Source: Halothece sp. PCC 7418 (GTDB lineage: Bacteria; Cyanobacteriota; Cyanobacteriia; Cyanobacteriales; Rubidibacteraceae). Taken from it: a stretch of DNA of 64,000 nt. The position numbers and the translations under genes are program-made. Location of the stretch: positions 62,001 to 126,000 of the forward strand of contig NC_019779.1 in assembly GCF_000317635.1 (NCBI RefSeq), in the 5' to 3' direction. Positions 46,001 to 56,212 of the stretch are shown one piece after another. A model generated the notes under the pieces. It saw nothing but the letters and a program-made list of their open reading frames with translations. It did not search any database and was not told the origin of the DNA. Positions within the stretch are counted from its first letter, which is position 1. Every line of letters starts with the position of its first letter.

Positions 46001-46504
46001 AAAAGGTTCGGGAAAAGTGTCAGCATTGATGCACTCTTCCATCGCGATCGCGGGATCGATAGCTTGTTCAGTGGTATTGGTTAACCCCACCACACATTCC
46101 GAGTAACGAAGAGGGAGAATACTACGCCGACAATTTTCGACAATAATTCCTGGGTCATCCGCTTCGAGAAATTGGTTGATATCAACGACGCAACTGGCTA
46201 AATCAAGGGGGCGGCGATCGCGATAGCAGTTATATAATCCTTCCTCGGCGGGAATTCCTACTTCTTGATTCATACTTAACACACATAAAGATAAATCTTT
46301 GGGACGAATGGCATCTGCACAAGCAGCAGAGGCTTCTTCAGCAGATAAGCCCGCTTCTTGTAACTCTTCTCCACAAATTTTAAACTCATCGCCGATGGCA
46401 GCTTGCAGAGGGCGGGTCGGAGTTAGCATAAAGAAAAGCCCTGCTTGGAGAGCAGCGATCGCGCTGAGGCGAGTTGTCCAACGTAATAAATTTAAGGGTT
46501 TCAT
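45992..46504 (-). CDS. Secreted cysteine-repeat protein, unknown function
   Basis: A 170-residue protein with an N-terminal signal sequence (MKPLNLLRWTTRLSAIAALQ, cleavage plausible after PLQA). The mature part has three or four repeats of a Cys-containing motif: ACADAIRPKDLSLCVLSMN, NCYRDRRPLDLASCVVDIN and NCRRSILPLRYSECVVGLT, with nine cysteines in total, suggesting disulfide-bonded helical hairpins in the periplasm or outside. I recognise the pattern from conserved cyanobacterial hypothetical proteins but cannot assign a function. Start at ATG 46504, followed on the plus strand by the divergent GT4 gene. Confidence 0.72.
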   Translation of the reverse strand: MKPLNLLRWTTRLSAIAALQAGLFFMLTPTRPLQAAIGDEFKICGEELQEAGLSAEEASAACADAIRPKDLSLCVLSMNQEVGIPAEEGLYNCYRDRRPLDLASCVVDINQFLEADDPGIIVENCRRSILPLRYSECVVGLTNTTEQAIDPAIAMEECINADTFPEPFSQ

Positions 46505-46592
46505 CTTGTATCAGTTAGGAATAAAATGTGTTTCTTGCAAGTAAGATCGCTCAAGTGTAAGCAAACACCCTTATTTTCCCTGAAAAAAACTG

Positions 46593-47687
46593 ATGACACA
46601 ACCATCTCAACCCCTCTCTCTCCTTTTTCTCTCCACTCCCGTTGGTGCACTAGGCACGGGTGAAGGGGGAGGGGTAGAATTAACCATTAAAAATCTCGCC
46701 CAAGATCTCTTACACAGCCAACATCATGTCAAGATTGTTGCCCCCACTGGCTCTTATTTTGAAAATCTCCCCATTGAAACCATTGCGGGAAACTTACAAA
46801 TCCCCGCCCAAGGAGAAGGAAGAGACGCGCCGATCCAACTTCCTGAAAATTCTGTTTTAGCCAATCTGTGCGACTATGCACGAGAAGTTCAATCCGACTA
46901 TGACTTAATTGTCAACTTTGCCTTTGACTGGCTTCCCTTTTACCTAACTCCCTTTTTCCAAACCCCGATCGCGCATTTTATTAGTATGGGGTCTATGAGT
47001 GATGCGCTCGATGAAATCATGACCCAAACCATCACTCGTTTTCCCGAAACTTTTGGTGTTTACACCCGCACCCAAGCGGAAACGTTTCCGTTTAGCGAGG
47101 CTTGTCGCTGTTTGAGTAGTGGTTTAGATTTATCTCTCTATGAATTTAGTCCTAAAAGCAATGATTCTCTGGTCTGGTTGGGTCGCATTGCACCAGAAAA
47201 AGGCTTAGAAGATGCCGTCGCAGCCGTGCAACAATTAGATATTCCTCTCAAGATTTTCGGCTGGATGCAAGATGAAGCCTATTGGCAGGAGATTTGCAAG
47301 CAGTATCCTAACGCTCCCATTGAGTATGGCGGGTTTTTATCCACAACAGAATTACAAAAAGCAATCCGTGAGTGTCGAGGCTTATTGATGACTCCCCGTT
47401 GGGTGGAAGCCTTTGGTAATGTTGCTATTGAGGCTTTAGCTTGTGGTATTCCTGTTATTTCTTATCGTCGGGGGGGCCCAGCAGAAATTGTTCGCGATGG
47501 CAAAACAGGATTTTTAGTCGAACCTGATCGTGTAGAAGGGTTGGTGCAAGCTATTGATCGTCTTGATGAAATTGATCGCCTTGCGTGTCGTCAACAAGCA
47601 GAGGAGGAATATTCTTTATCTGCCTTGCGCGATCGTTTTTTGGCTTGGTTTTACGACATTTTGCAGCGCGATCAGGTTGAGCCGTAA
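46593..47687 (+). CDS. GT4-family glycosyltransferase
   Basis: A 364-residue GT-B protein. The N-terminal domain starts SLLFLSTPVGALGTGEGGGV, the glycine-rich acceptor-side loop. The C-terminal domain has VWLGRIAPEKGLEDAVAAV (residues about 190-208) and the GT4 nucleotide-sugar signature EAFGNVAIEALACGIPVIS (about 271-289), with the E-x7-E pattern, then GGPAEIVRDGKTGFLV. The sugar donor and acceptor are unknown. The gene stands between the divergent Cys-repeat protein and a region with a small ORF and an insertion element, without biosynthetic partners. Confidence 0.88.
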   Translation: MTQPSQPLSLLFLSTPVGALGTGEGGGVELTIKNLAQDLLHSQHHVKIVAPTGSYFENLPIETIAGNLQIPAQGEGRDAPIQLPENSVLANLCDYAREVQSDYDLIVNFAFDWLPFYLTPFFQTPIAHFISMGSMSDALDEIMTQTITRFPETFGVYTRTQAETFPFSEACRCLSSGLDLSLYEFSPKSNDSLVWLGRIAPEKGLEDAVAAVQQLDIPLKIFGWMQDEAYWQEICKQYPNAPIEYGGFLSTTELQKAIRECRGLLMTPRWVEAFGNVAIEALACGIPVISYRRGGPAEIVRDGKTGFLVEPDRVEGLVQAIDRLDEIDRLACRQQAEEEYSLSALRDRFLAWFYDILQRDQVEP

Positions 47688-47960
47688 GGTTGCGAGTTGG
47701 ATATTTATCGTGATATCCTTACAATGGTATTGTTGACTATAATCAAATTAGCGGACTGGACATCCCAGACCGAGTGGGAAACTCGAATTGCCTTCTTGAA
47801 ATTTATATTAGATTTTACGATGAAATTTGTATTAGATTTATGGGTTGTTCGAGAAAAAGAACCTCGTTACTGTAAATACTAGTGAGATTGAAAGAAATCG
47901 CCTACTGCTCTAGGAAGTAGTTTTGATTACCCTTTCCTAAATTAATATACTCATCAAACC

Positions 47961-48134
47961 ATGCTAACCTTGACTCGTAACAACACAACCCAAGATTTAA
48001 AGGAAATTCAAGCTCGCATTGCAGCCCTAGTGCGAGGTATTCAAACTCAGCCCGACAATGCTGCAGACTATGCTGAAGCCTTAGAGGTGCAATTGTTATT
48101 GCTCAACGAAGTTATTGAAAACTTACAGAGGTAG
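47961..48134 (+). CDS. Small helical protein of 57 residues, unknown function
   Basis: From ATG 47961 an uninterrupted frame of 57 codons reads MLTLTRNNTTQDLKEIQARI and continues with AALVRGIQTQPDNAADYAEA to LLLLNEVIENLQR. It looks like a two-helix, amphipathic, coiled-coil-prone protein with normal codon use for this genome and no low-complexity sequence. No strong ribosome site is visible. It lies just left of the IS200/IS605-type element. I do not recognise a family. The protein-like composition supports it as a real gene, with moderate confidence. Confidence 0.5.
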   Translation: MLTLTRNNTTQDLKEIQARIAALVRGIQTQPDNAADYAEALEVQLLLLNEVIENLQR

Positions 48135-48139
48135 CCGCA

Positions 48140-49548
48140 CGCGCCCAGGGCAATTAGACGTGGGATATAAGGCCCAGAGCGAAGGTGAGGATTCGTTGAA
48201 GGCTACTCTTCGAGAAGTCGCTTCGCGCCTACGATAGCCTGAGACGAACAAACCCGATTCATTTGTGTTATAATTTAGTTACGCCAGAAGGAGAGCGTAA
48301 TGTTTGTTATTGAGTACAAAGTCAAAGCCAGCAAAACTCAATACTCTGCCATAGACGAAGCAATTCGTACTGTTCAGTTTGTACGGAATAAGTGCGTTCG
48401 TCATTGGATGGATAATAACGGTGTTGGCAAGTACGACCTCAGCAAACTTTGTAAGCAGTTAGCTGATGAATTTGACTTTGCTAAAAAACTCAATTCTCAA
48501 GCCAGACAAGCGGGTTCTGAACGGGCTTGGTCAGCTATCAACCGTTTCTACAAAAACTGTAAAGCAGGTATTAAAGGAAAAAAAGGTTATCCTAAATTCC
48601 AAAAGAACAACCGCTCAGTTGAGTATAAAACAACGGGTTGGAAACTCGACCCAAACACCAAAAAGCACATCACCTTCACCGACAAGAACAACATTGGTCG
48701 CTTAAAACTCGTAGGAAGTAGAGATATTTATTTCTACTCTCCTGATCAAATTAAGCGTGTTCGTTTAGTTCGGCGGGCAGACGGCTACTATTGTCAGTTC
48801 TGCATTAATGTTGATGTTAAAGAAGAACACGAGCCAACTGAACAGATTATTGGTCTTGATGTTGGTTTGCGTGACTTCTTCACAGACAGCAAAGGACATA
48901 AAGAGCCAAATCCTCGATTTTTCCGTAAAGGAGAGCAAGAATTAAAGCGTCATCAACGTCTTGTTTCTCGAAAACAAAAAGGCTCAAATAATCGAGGAAA
49001 AGCAAGACAGAAACTAGCTAAGAAACACTTGAAGATAAGTAGGCAACGCAGAGAACACGCCAGGAGAACCGCGCGTTGCGTAGTTCAGTCTAACGACTTG
49101 GTCGCCTATGAAGACTTGCAAGTAAGAAACTTAGTTAAGAATCATAACCTTGCTAAATCAATTTCGGATGTTGGTTGGTATCAGTTTCGAGTCTGGTTAG
49201 AGTATTTCGCTAAAAAGTTTGGGAAGATAACAGTAGCAGTACCACCACAGTACACGAGTCAAGAATGCTCTAACTGTGGGCGGATTGTTAAGAAATCTCT
49301 ATCAACTCGAACTCATACCTGTAAATGTGGATGTCAGTTAGATCGAGATGAAAATGCAGCCATCAACATCTTAAAGAAAGGATTAAGTACCGTAGGGCAT
49401 ACGGGAACTTGGGGGTTAGACTCCCTAAACGCTTCGGGAGATGAGACCGCTACTCAGGTAGGACAAGTCCTATTTGAGCAAGTCACGTCGCAGAACGAAG
49501 AATCCCAGGGCAAAGCGCGTAGCGTAGCCGTGGGAGTGTCAACTCAAG
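48140..49548 (+). mobile_element. IS200/IS605-type (tnpB-only) element
   Basis: A tnpB gene without tnpA is flanked on the right by the family hairpin (CCCAGGGC...GCCGTGGG, 49513-49542) and GTGTCAACT. The left boundary is uncertain; a stretch with GCGCCCAGGGCAATTAGACG (from about 48142) probably begins the element. The right-end sequence matches, in the opposite orientation, the relic at 2336-2455. Confidence 0.65.
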
Positions 49549-49553
49549 ACTGA
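48300..49553 (+). CDS. tnpB: TnpB RNA-guided nuclease, IS200/IS605 type
   Basis: A 417-residue TnpB with complete motifs: N-terminal FVIEYKVKASKTQYSAIDEA, RuvC-I GLDVGLRDFFTD (about residue 185), RuvC-II VAYEDLQVRNLV (about 270), a zinc ribbon CSNCG...CKCGC (about 322-345) and RuvC-III LDRDENAAINIL (about 346-357). It should cleave DNA next to a short target-adjacent motif under guidance of an RNA transcribed from the element's 3' end. The last 50 codons after the RuvC core (GHTGTWGLDSLNASGDE onward) are typical low-conservation codons overlapping the RNA scaffold. The start has GGAGAG 5 bases upstream. It looks intact. Confidence 0.93.
   Translation: MFVIEYKVKASKTQYSAIDEAIRTVQFVRNKCVRHWMDNNGVGKYDLSKLCKQLADEFDFAKKLNSQARQAGSERAWSAINRFYKNCKAGIKGKKGYPKFQKNNRSVEYKTTGWKLDPNTKKHITFTDKNNIGRLKLVGSRDIYFYSPDQIKRVRLVRRADGYYCQFCINVDVKEEHEPTEQIIGLDVGLRDFFTDSKGHKEPNPRFFRKGEQELKRHQRLVSRKQKGSNNRGKARQKLAKKHLKISRQRREHARRTARCVVQSNDLVAYEDLQVRNLVKNHNLAKSISDVGWYQFRVWLEYFAKKFGKITVAVPPQYTSQECSNCGRIVKKSLSTRTHTCKCGCQLDRDENAAINILKKGLSTVGHTGTWGLDSLNASGDETATQVGQVLFEQVTSQNEESQGKARSVAVGVSTQD
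49390..49550 (+). ncRNA. Predicted omega/reRNA scaffold of the TnpB element
   Basis: TnpB elements of this family make a guide RNA from the 3' part of tnpB through the right end. The segment contains hairpin-forming sequence up to the terminal stem (49513-49542), and the guide would be read from the flank beyond about 49550. This is inference from the family; no transcript boundary can be seen. Confidence 0.35.
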
Positions 49554-49650
49554 GAGCAGTAATTGAAAAACAGTTGGTGCATCCGATTCGCAACAAATCG
49601 TAAATCAAAGATTAAGATCGGAATAATGCTCACTGTAATTCAACTAACTT

Positions 49651-50943
49651 ATGACAACAACTCCTCTCAATACCCCAACCATTCATCAACTGAGTAATGG
49701 TCTGACCATTATTGCAGAACAACTCCCCGTTGAAGCGGTCAATCTCAACGTTTGGTTTCAAGTAGGTTCTGCTGTTGAACCAGATCCCATTAATGGCATG
49801 GCTCATTTCTTAGAACACATGATGTTCAAGGGAACGCCCAACCTCAAGCCTGGAGACTTTGATCGTCTTGTGGAACAACGGGGAGGGGTCATGAATGCAG
49901 CGACAAGCCAAGATTACACCCATTATTACATCACCACAGCCCCCAAGGACTTTGCTGAGCTTGCCCCATTACAATTAGAACTGGTCAGCAACCCCAGTCT
50001 CCCTGAGGATGAGTTTATACGGGAGAAAAAGGTGGTTTTAGAAGAAATTCGGCGCAGTGAGGATAATACCATGCGTCGCACTTACGCTCGCGCCATGGAA
50101 ACTTGTTTTGAATCCCTGCCCTATCGTCGTCCCGTGTTGGGACCAGCAGAGGTGATTTCAGATGTCACCCCAGAGCAGATGCGGGAGTTTCACCAGCAAT
50201 GGTATCATCCCGGAACGATGACTGTCAGTGTTGTTGGCAATTTACCTGTTGAAACCCTCATTGAGACTGTAACTGGGGCCTGGGAAACCATTGCACCGCA
50301 GTGTGATCCACCGTCCCCCAAAACGGTTTCTTTTCCTGAACCAGAAGCCCCATTTCGAGAGATTGTTAGACGATCTTATACCGATCCGCAACTCCAACAA
50401 GCACGGTTAGTGATGTTGTGGCGCGTTCCAGGGTTAAATGATTTACAGGAGACGTATCCTTTAGATGTGGTTGCTGCGATTTTGGGACAGGGAAAAGTGT
50501 CTCGTTTGTTCCGTCAGTTGCGAGAAGAAGAAAAATTAGTCAGCGCGATCGCTGCTGGGAATTCTAGTCAAAAATTACAAGGAAACTTCTCGATTTCTGC
50601 ACGCTTACCTGAAGAAAATTTAGACAAAGTTGAAACCGCAATTCAAGATCAAATTAGACGTTTACAAGAAGAACCGATTAGCGAATTAGATTTAAATCGG
50701 ATTCAAACTAAAATTGCTAATCGCTACATTTTTGCCAATGAAAAACCCAGCGATCGCGCTAATCTTTACGGTTATTTCTTCTCTCAATTAGGCGACTTAC
50801 AACCCGCTTTTAATTACCCAGAAATTATCCGTCATTTGACCCCAAAAGATGTTCAAGAAGCAGCGCAAAAATATCTGTCTCCTGAGGCTTACGGAATTGT
50901 TACCTTATCGCCTCCAGCTTTAACTAAAAAACAAGCTGACTAA
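49651..50943 (+). CDS. M16-family zinc metalloprotease
   Basis: A 430-residue peptidase of the pitrilysin/mitochondrial-processing type. The inverted zinc motif HFLEH is at residues 52-56, the further zinc ligand Glu in VVLEEIRRSEDN (about 130-135), and the C-terminal half has the R/Y pair region (RANLYGYFFSQLGDL) found in substrate-binding subunits. It lacks a signal peptide and is probably cytoplasmic or processed elsewhere. In many cyanobacteria two such genes lie side by side; here only one is present, next to the tnpB element on the left and convergent with ilvC. Confidence 0.92.
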   Translation: MTTTPLNTPTIHQLSNGLTIIAEQLPVEAVNLNVWFQVGSAVEPDPINGMAHFLEHMMFKGTPNLKPGDFDRLVEQRGGVMNAATSQDYTHYYITTAPKDFAELAPLQLELVSNPSLPEDEFIREKKVVLEEIRRSEDNTMRRTYARAMETCFESLPYRRPVLGPAEVISDVTPEQMREFHQQWYHPGTMTVSVVGNLPVETLIETVTGAWETIAPQCDPPSPKTVSFPEPEAPFREIVRRSYTDPQLQQARLVMLWRVPGLNDLQETYPLDVVAAILGQGKVSRLFRQLREEEKLVSAIAAGNSSQKLQGNFSISARLPEENLDKVETAIQDQIRRLQEEPISELDLNRIQTKIANRYIFANEKPSDRANLYGYFFSQLGDLQPAFNYPEIIRHLTPKDVQEAAQKYLSPEAYGIVTLSPPALTKKQAD

Positions 50944-51162
50944 GCTGGCATAACATCATCCAATCGCAACTCTAATTCAGGGAAAAGGGAGGAGGAAATC
51001 AAATCTCCTAAACAATATTTTTTTGCTGATAAACTCCATCAACCAAGGAGCAGATCGTAAAAGTTGGCTGTTTAGGACTGCCGATAAATTGTACTCCCAT
51101 TTCCCTTTCCACTAAAAAGTAAAGTTAAGTCAAAAAATGTACAATAATTTACCTACTAGAGG

Positions 51163-52456
<1,294 letters not shown>

Positions 52457-53581
52457 ATGATGAGAACAGTTTCTTTATTTAGTGGTTGTGGTGGTATGGA
52501 TTTAGGATTTATTTGGTCAGGTTACCAGATAATCTGGGCAAATGAAATAGATTCTGATGCTACTGAAACTTATAACAATAATATTAGTAACCATATTGTT
52601 CAAGGTGATATTAATGATATTGATATCACAACTATTCCTGAATGCGATGTAATTTTAGGTGGTTTTCCTTGTCAAGACTTTTCAATGATTTGGAAGAGGA
52701 AAGGACTAGAGTCTGAACGAGGAAATCTTTATAAAAAATTTGTGGAAGTCGTTAAAACTAAGCAGCCAAAATTATTTGTTGCTGAAAATGTAAAAGGTTT
52801 GCTCAGTGCAAATAAAGGTCAAGCAATCAAACAGATTATAAAAGATTTTTCTGATTGTGGTTATGATACGAACGCTGATCTCTATAATTTTGCTAATTAT
52901 GGAACACCACAACTAAGAGAACGAGTTTTAATTATTGGGATTCGTAAAGATATTAGTTATTGCTATAAAAAACCGAAACCAACTCACCCACCTGACAAAT
53001 ATGTCACTTCAGGAGAAGCCTTGATAGGTGTGGAAAAAGTCCCCTATAATAATGAACATCAAAATATTAAGCCACGAACCCAGAAAATATTAGAACTTAT
53101 TCCAGAAGGGGGAAACTTTCAATCAATCCCAATAGACTCCCCTTACTATGTAAAAGGAATGATCAGTCATGTTTATCGTCGGTTAGATCGAAATAAGCCA
53201 TCTACCACAATCATTGCTGCTGGAGGAGGTGGAACGTGGGGATATCATTATGAAGAACCTAGACCTCTGACAAATAGAGAAAGAGCGAGATTATTTGGTT
53301 ATCCAGATAATTTTAAATTTGTGGGCTCAATTAGTAGTGTACGAAAACAAATTGGTAATTCTGTTCCACCCATTGGTATTAAAGTGATTGCGGATGAACT
53401 CAAAAAATTATTTACTGATGATTTTCAATCTGTTAATCCTTATGAGGAGTCTTACGAACAATTATCTCTACCCATCAATGTTACTAAAAGCAAGAGGGAT
53501 AAAATTTATCAAATTCCGATCAATACAGTCAAGAAAAAAAAGATTGTAAACTCTGAGTATAAACAGCTTACACTTTTATAA
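52457..53581 (+). CDS. DNA (cytosine-5)-methyltransferase
   Basis: A 374-residue C5 methyltransferase. Motif I is SLFSGCGGMDLGF (residues 6-18), motif IV GGFPCQDFS with the catalytic Cys72, motif VI AENVKGLL (about 114-121), motif VIII-like QLRERVLIIGIRKD, and motifs IX-X RARLFGYPDNFKF and RKQIGNSVPP. The variable region between VIII and IX, which recognises DNA, is short (about 170-260). It starts at an ATG-ATG pair; a second gene follows after 4 bases, consistent with a type II restriction-modification operon. Base composition is AT-rich and HIP1 sites are absent, unlike the flanks, suggesting transfer. Confidence 0.93.
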   Translation: MMRTVSLFSGCGGMDLGFIWSGYQIIWANEIDSDATETYNNNISNHIVQGDINDIDITTIPECDVILGGFPCQDFSMIWKRKGLESERGNLYKKFVEVVKTKQPKLFVAENVKGLLSANKGQAIKQIIKDFSDCGYDTNADLYNFANYGTPQLRERVLIIGIRKDISYCYKKPKPTHPPDKYVTSGEALIGVEKVPYNNEHQNIKPRTQKILELIPEGGNFQSIPIDSPYYVKGMISHVYRRLDRNKPSTTIIAAGGGGTWGYHYEEPRPLTNRERARLFGYPDNFKFVGSISSVRKQIGNSVPPIGIKVIADELKKLFTDDFQSVNPYEESYEQLSLPINVTKSKRDKIYQIPINTVKKKKIVNSEYKQLTLL

Positions 53582-53585
53582 GAAA

Positions 53586-54542
53586 ATGCAACCAAGTAGT
53601 AAAATACATACGGTTTCTCAAAGAATTAAAAAAGACTATAAAAAAGATTTAGTTGAGGAAAACAATAATATTTATGTCAATAAGTATTTAGCAATTAAGT
53701 TTTTTCAATATATTGATCGTCATCTATTAGAAAAAGATATAAATTTTAGAAGAAAAGATTCTTTATTTTTAGGACAAGAGAAAGTTAATCCTGAATTAAC
53801 AAACAAACGAATCAAAGGGCAAGGAAATCGCCTATTTTTTTCCCTTAGCGAATTAGAAAACTATGCACTTAAGCTCTATAAAAGGTCTATTGACCTGACT
53901 TATCTAGATGCGAAAGCGGTTATAGAAGGTTATGATAGTGTCCTAATGAAACCTAAAAAATATGGGATGCGAGGTCAACGTAACTTTACTGGTAAAGTTG
54001 AAGATGAAGTAAGAGGTAAGTTAGCAGAGCATGGATTTAGTAAATATATCAATCATTTAGCTAACATTGAACTACCAGTGGATTATTCTTCTTTAGAAGA
54101 ATCTACGCAGAAACGAGATAAAGGAGACTTTACCAAAGTTACTATCGAGAATCAAATGTATGAGATTCCAGAGAAATATATTATTTCTCTAAAATCTACT
54201 AATGGTAATTACTTAGCAGTTCCTGAAAATGAAATTGACTGGGAAGGAAATCTTTTTGTTTTAGTTAAACTTCATATTAAAGAAACTTTTTTGTATCGCA
54301 CCATTAAAGCTGGATTAGAAATAGAAGATTTGGATTTAAAGAAAAGTTTAGGTTGGCTAGAATTTAGAGGATTTATCAACAAGAGTGAATTTCGTAAAAG
54401 TTACCAAGCTACTGAATTACCTGATGGTACAAAGTTTAACGAAAAAATTAACTTAATCAAAGCGCCTAGTCAGCTTAATCAAAATAGTGAAGATTTAAAG
54501 AGGGAGATGATTTTGCTCAAGCAAGAATTAACTGGACGGTAA
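53586..54542 (+). CDS. Probable type II restriction endonuclease partner
   Basis: A 318-residue basic protein that I do not recognise as a known enzyme. Its position, 4 bases after a C5 methyltransferase, the same low G+C and the absence of HIP1 sites make a cognate restriction enzyme the best guess. A segment with an acidic residue, strand and YIISLKST (about residues 197-204), preceded by KRDKGDFTKV, could hold a PD-(D/E)XK-like centre, but the motif is not convincing. The N-terminal region (KYLAIKFFQYIDRHLLEKDI) is helical. Alternatives are a helper or specificity protein. No start ambiguity: ATG 53586. Confidence 0.6.
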   Translation: MQPSSKIHTVSQRIKKDYKKDLVEENNNIYVNKYLAIKFFQYIDRHLLEKDINFRRKDSLFLGQEKVNPELTNKRIKGQGNRLFFSLSELENYALKLYKRSIDLTYLDAKAVIEGYDSVLMKPKKYGMRGQRNFTGKVEDEVRGKLAEHGFSKYINHLANIELPVDYSSLEESTQKRDKGDFTKVTIENQMYEIPEKYIISLKSTNGNYLAVPENEIDWEGNLFVLVKLHIKETFLYRTIKAGLEIEDLDLKKSLGWLEFRGFINKSEFRKSYQATELPDGTKFNEKINLIKAPSQLNQNSEDLKREMILLKQELTGR

Positions 54543-54606
54543 TAGTTAGAATTTGGATATTTTTTAATTTAATCAGGCAATTATTCGTTATTATTAATTG
54601 TAAAAA

Positions 54607-55524
54607 ATGTTTTTTAGTATTGTCATTCCAACGTATAACCGAAAACCGATTTTAGAAAAGTGTATTTTAGCACTAGAAAAACAAGTGATTACTGATGCTA
54701 ACTTGATCACTGGATATGAAATTATTATTGTGGATGATGGGTCAACGGATGACACGATTCCTTGGTTAAACGCGTCTTCTTTTCCTCATGTGCGCTATTT
54801 TGAACAAGCCCATCAAGGTCCCGCGATCGCGCGAAATTTAGGAGTCAAAAATGCGAAAGGTAACTTTATTATTTTTATTGATAGTGATTTAGTTGTCACC
54901 GAAACCTTTATGCAATCTCATGCTAATTGTTTAAGCAAAAGCGACACCCGCGCCTTTACTTATGGACGAGTGATTAATACCGCTAATTTTGAAAATCCAA
55001 CGACTGAGCCTTATAAATTGACTGATTTTTCTGCTGCTTATTTTGCCACAGGAAATGTTGCGATTCATCGCCAATGGTTAGAACAAGCTGGCTTATTTGA
55101 TCCGCAATTTCAACTGTATGGCTGGGAAGATTTAGAACTTGGGGTGCGCTTAAAAAAGCTAGGATTAAAACTGATTAAATGTCCTGATGCAGTGGGCTAT
55201 CATTGGCATCCCCCCTTCAACTTAGACCAAATTCCACAATTAATTGATCAGGAAATCCAACGGGGAAAAATGGGCGTTTTATTTTACCAAAAACATCCCA
55301 CTTGGGAAGTAAAAATGATGATTCAAATGACGCTTTTTCATCGTTTGCTATGGGGAATTCTCTCTTTGGGAGGTTCTTTGAATGAAAAAACAATGCGTCC
55401 ACTCCTACAATGGTTAGTTGATCGGGATAAGCCACAACTTGCTTTAGAAATCGCACGGGTTTTCCTAAATTGGTATAATGTAAAGGCTGTACATCAACAA
55501 AAACAAGTGATAGATACTCGTTGA
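54607..55524 (+). CDS. GT2-family glycosyltransferase
   Basis: A 305-residue GT-A enzyme: FSIVIPTYNRKPILEKCI at the N-terminus, the UDP-binding VDDGSTDDT (residues about 39-47), GPAIARNLGVKNAKG, the metal site FIDSDL (about 95) as a DxD variant, and the catalytic-base region FQLYGWEDLELGVRLKKLG (about 177-195), with ED in place. The C-terminal 100 residues are helical without membrane spans. Substrate unknown. The gene has HIP1 sites and normal composition, so the transferred restriction-modification segment ends just before it. The start at ATG 54607 lacks a clear ribosome site. Confidence 0.88.
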   Translation: MFFSIVIPTYNRKPILEKCILALEKQVITDANLITGYEIIIVDDGSTDDTIPWLNASSFPHVRYFEQAHQGPAIARNLGVKNAKGNFIIFIDSDLVVTETFMQSHANCLSKSDTRAFTYGRVINTANFENPTTEPYKLTDFSAAYFATGNVAIHRQWLEQAGLFDPQFQLYGWEDLELGVRLKKLGLKLIKCPDAVGYHWHPPFNLDQIPQLIDQEIQRGKMGVLFYQKHPTWEVKMMIQMTLFHRLLWGILSLGGSLNEKTMRPLLQWLVDRDKPQLALEIARVFLNWYNVKAVHQQKQVIDTR

Positions 55525-55691
55525 ATGAATCTGATTTTATCACTCAAATTTTCCGCCCTTTCCTGATATTAGAAAAGCTAAATTAAAAATCAAAAACAAT
55601 TAATTATTTTGATGATAAAGCCTTGACTTTTTAATAAAAACCAATACGATTGAGAGTGAAAAGCCGATTTAGCTGATGTGAGGACTAAATA

Positions 55692-56012
55692 ATGCTTCTA
55701 AGAACGATTAAACAAATTGGACTAATCATCTTTTGCTGTGGAATGATGGCACTTTCTAGCGGAGGGGGATTGACTGCTAGCGCGATCGCAGCACCGAGCC
55801 CTGATGATGTCAAAACAGAAATTCAAGAAAGTGCAGAAGACGCTAAAAAAGCGGTAGAAAAAGGAGTTGAAGACGCAAAAGAACAAGCTCAAGACGCGAA
55901 AGAAAGCATCGAGAACAAAGCTAAAGACGCTGAAGAAAAGGCTGAGTCTGAAGCCAAAGAAAACGGTGAAGGGATTATTGACAAAGTGAAAAGTTTATTC
56001 TCTGGTGACTAA
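55692..56012 (+). CDS. Secreted LEA-like/coiled-coil small protein
   Basis: A 106-residue protein with a signal peptide (residues 1-34, MLLRTIKQIGLIIFCCGMMA, ending ASAIAA). The mature part, about 70 residues, is made of degenerate 11-residue units rich in Ala, Glu, Lys and Asp (ESAEDAKKAVEKGVEDAKEQ), forming a hydrophilic amphipathic helix like group-3 LEA or YtxH/apolipophorin-like proteins, and ends in VKSLFSGD. A protective or envelope-associated role under salt or desiccation stress is an inference that fits the neighbouring ggpS. Ribosome site GAGGA 9 bases before the ATG. Confidence 0.72.
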   Translation: MLLRTIKQIGLIIFCCGMMALSSGGGLTASAIAAPSPDDVKTEIQESAEDAKKAVEKGVEDAKEQAQDAKESIENKAKDAEEKAESEAKENGEGIIDKVKSLFSGD

Positions 56013-56016
56013 AGCA

Positions 56017-56212
56017 ATATAGCGTTTCTTAGTCTGTCGGGAAAAAAAAGTCCCCCTGTTTTAAGGGGGATTAAAAGTTATATAGCAACCCCATAAGAGT
56101 TGTAAATTAATCCCCCCTAGCCCCCCTTCAATAAGGGGGGAACGGTTAATCAACTTTTTCCATAAGAATTAGAACTGCTATAGCATTTCTTAGTCTAATG
56201 TACTTCATGAGA
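56017..56212. repeat. Dispersed repeat and G-run/C-run palindromes
   Basis: TATAGCGTTTCTTAGTCTGT at 56019 and TATAGCATTTCTTAGTCT at about 56178 are copies of the element at 1404, and AGAACTGC and ATGTACTTCATGA words also recur. Between them are two palindromic blocks (CCCCCTGTTTTAAGGGGG and CCCCCCTTCAATAAGGGGGG), the first of which could terminate the upstream gene. Confidence 0.65.

Noticed and set aside
47697-47882. 61-codon frame after the GT4 gene
   Set aside because: It contains an imperfect internal repeat (AAATTTATATTAGATTT and AAATTTGTATTAGATTT) and no ribosome site; more likely repeat-derived noise.
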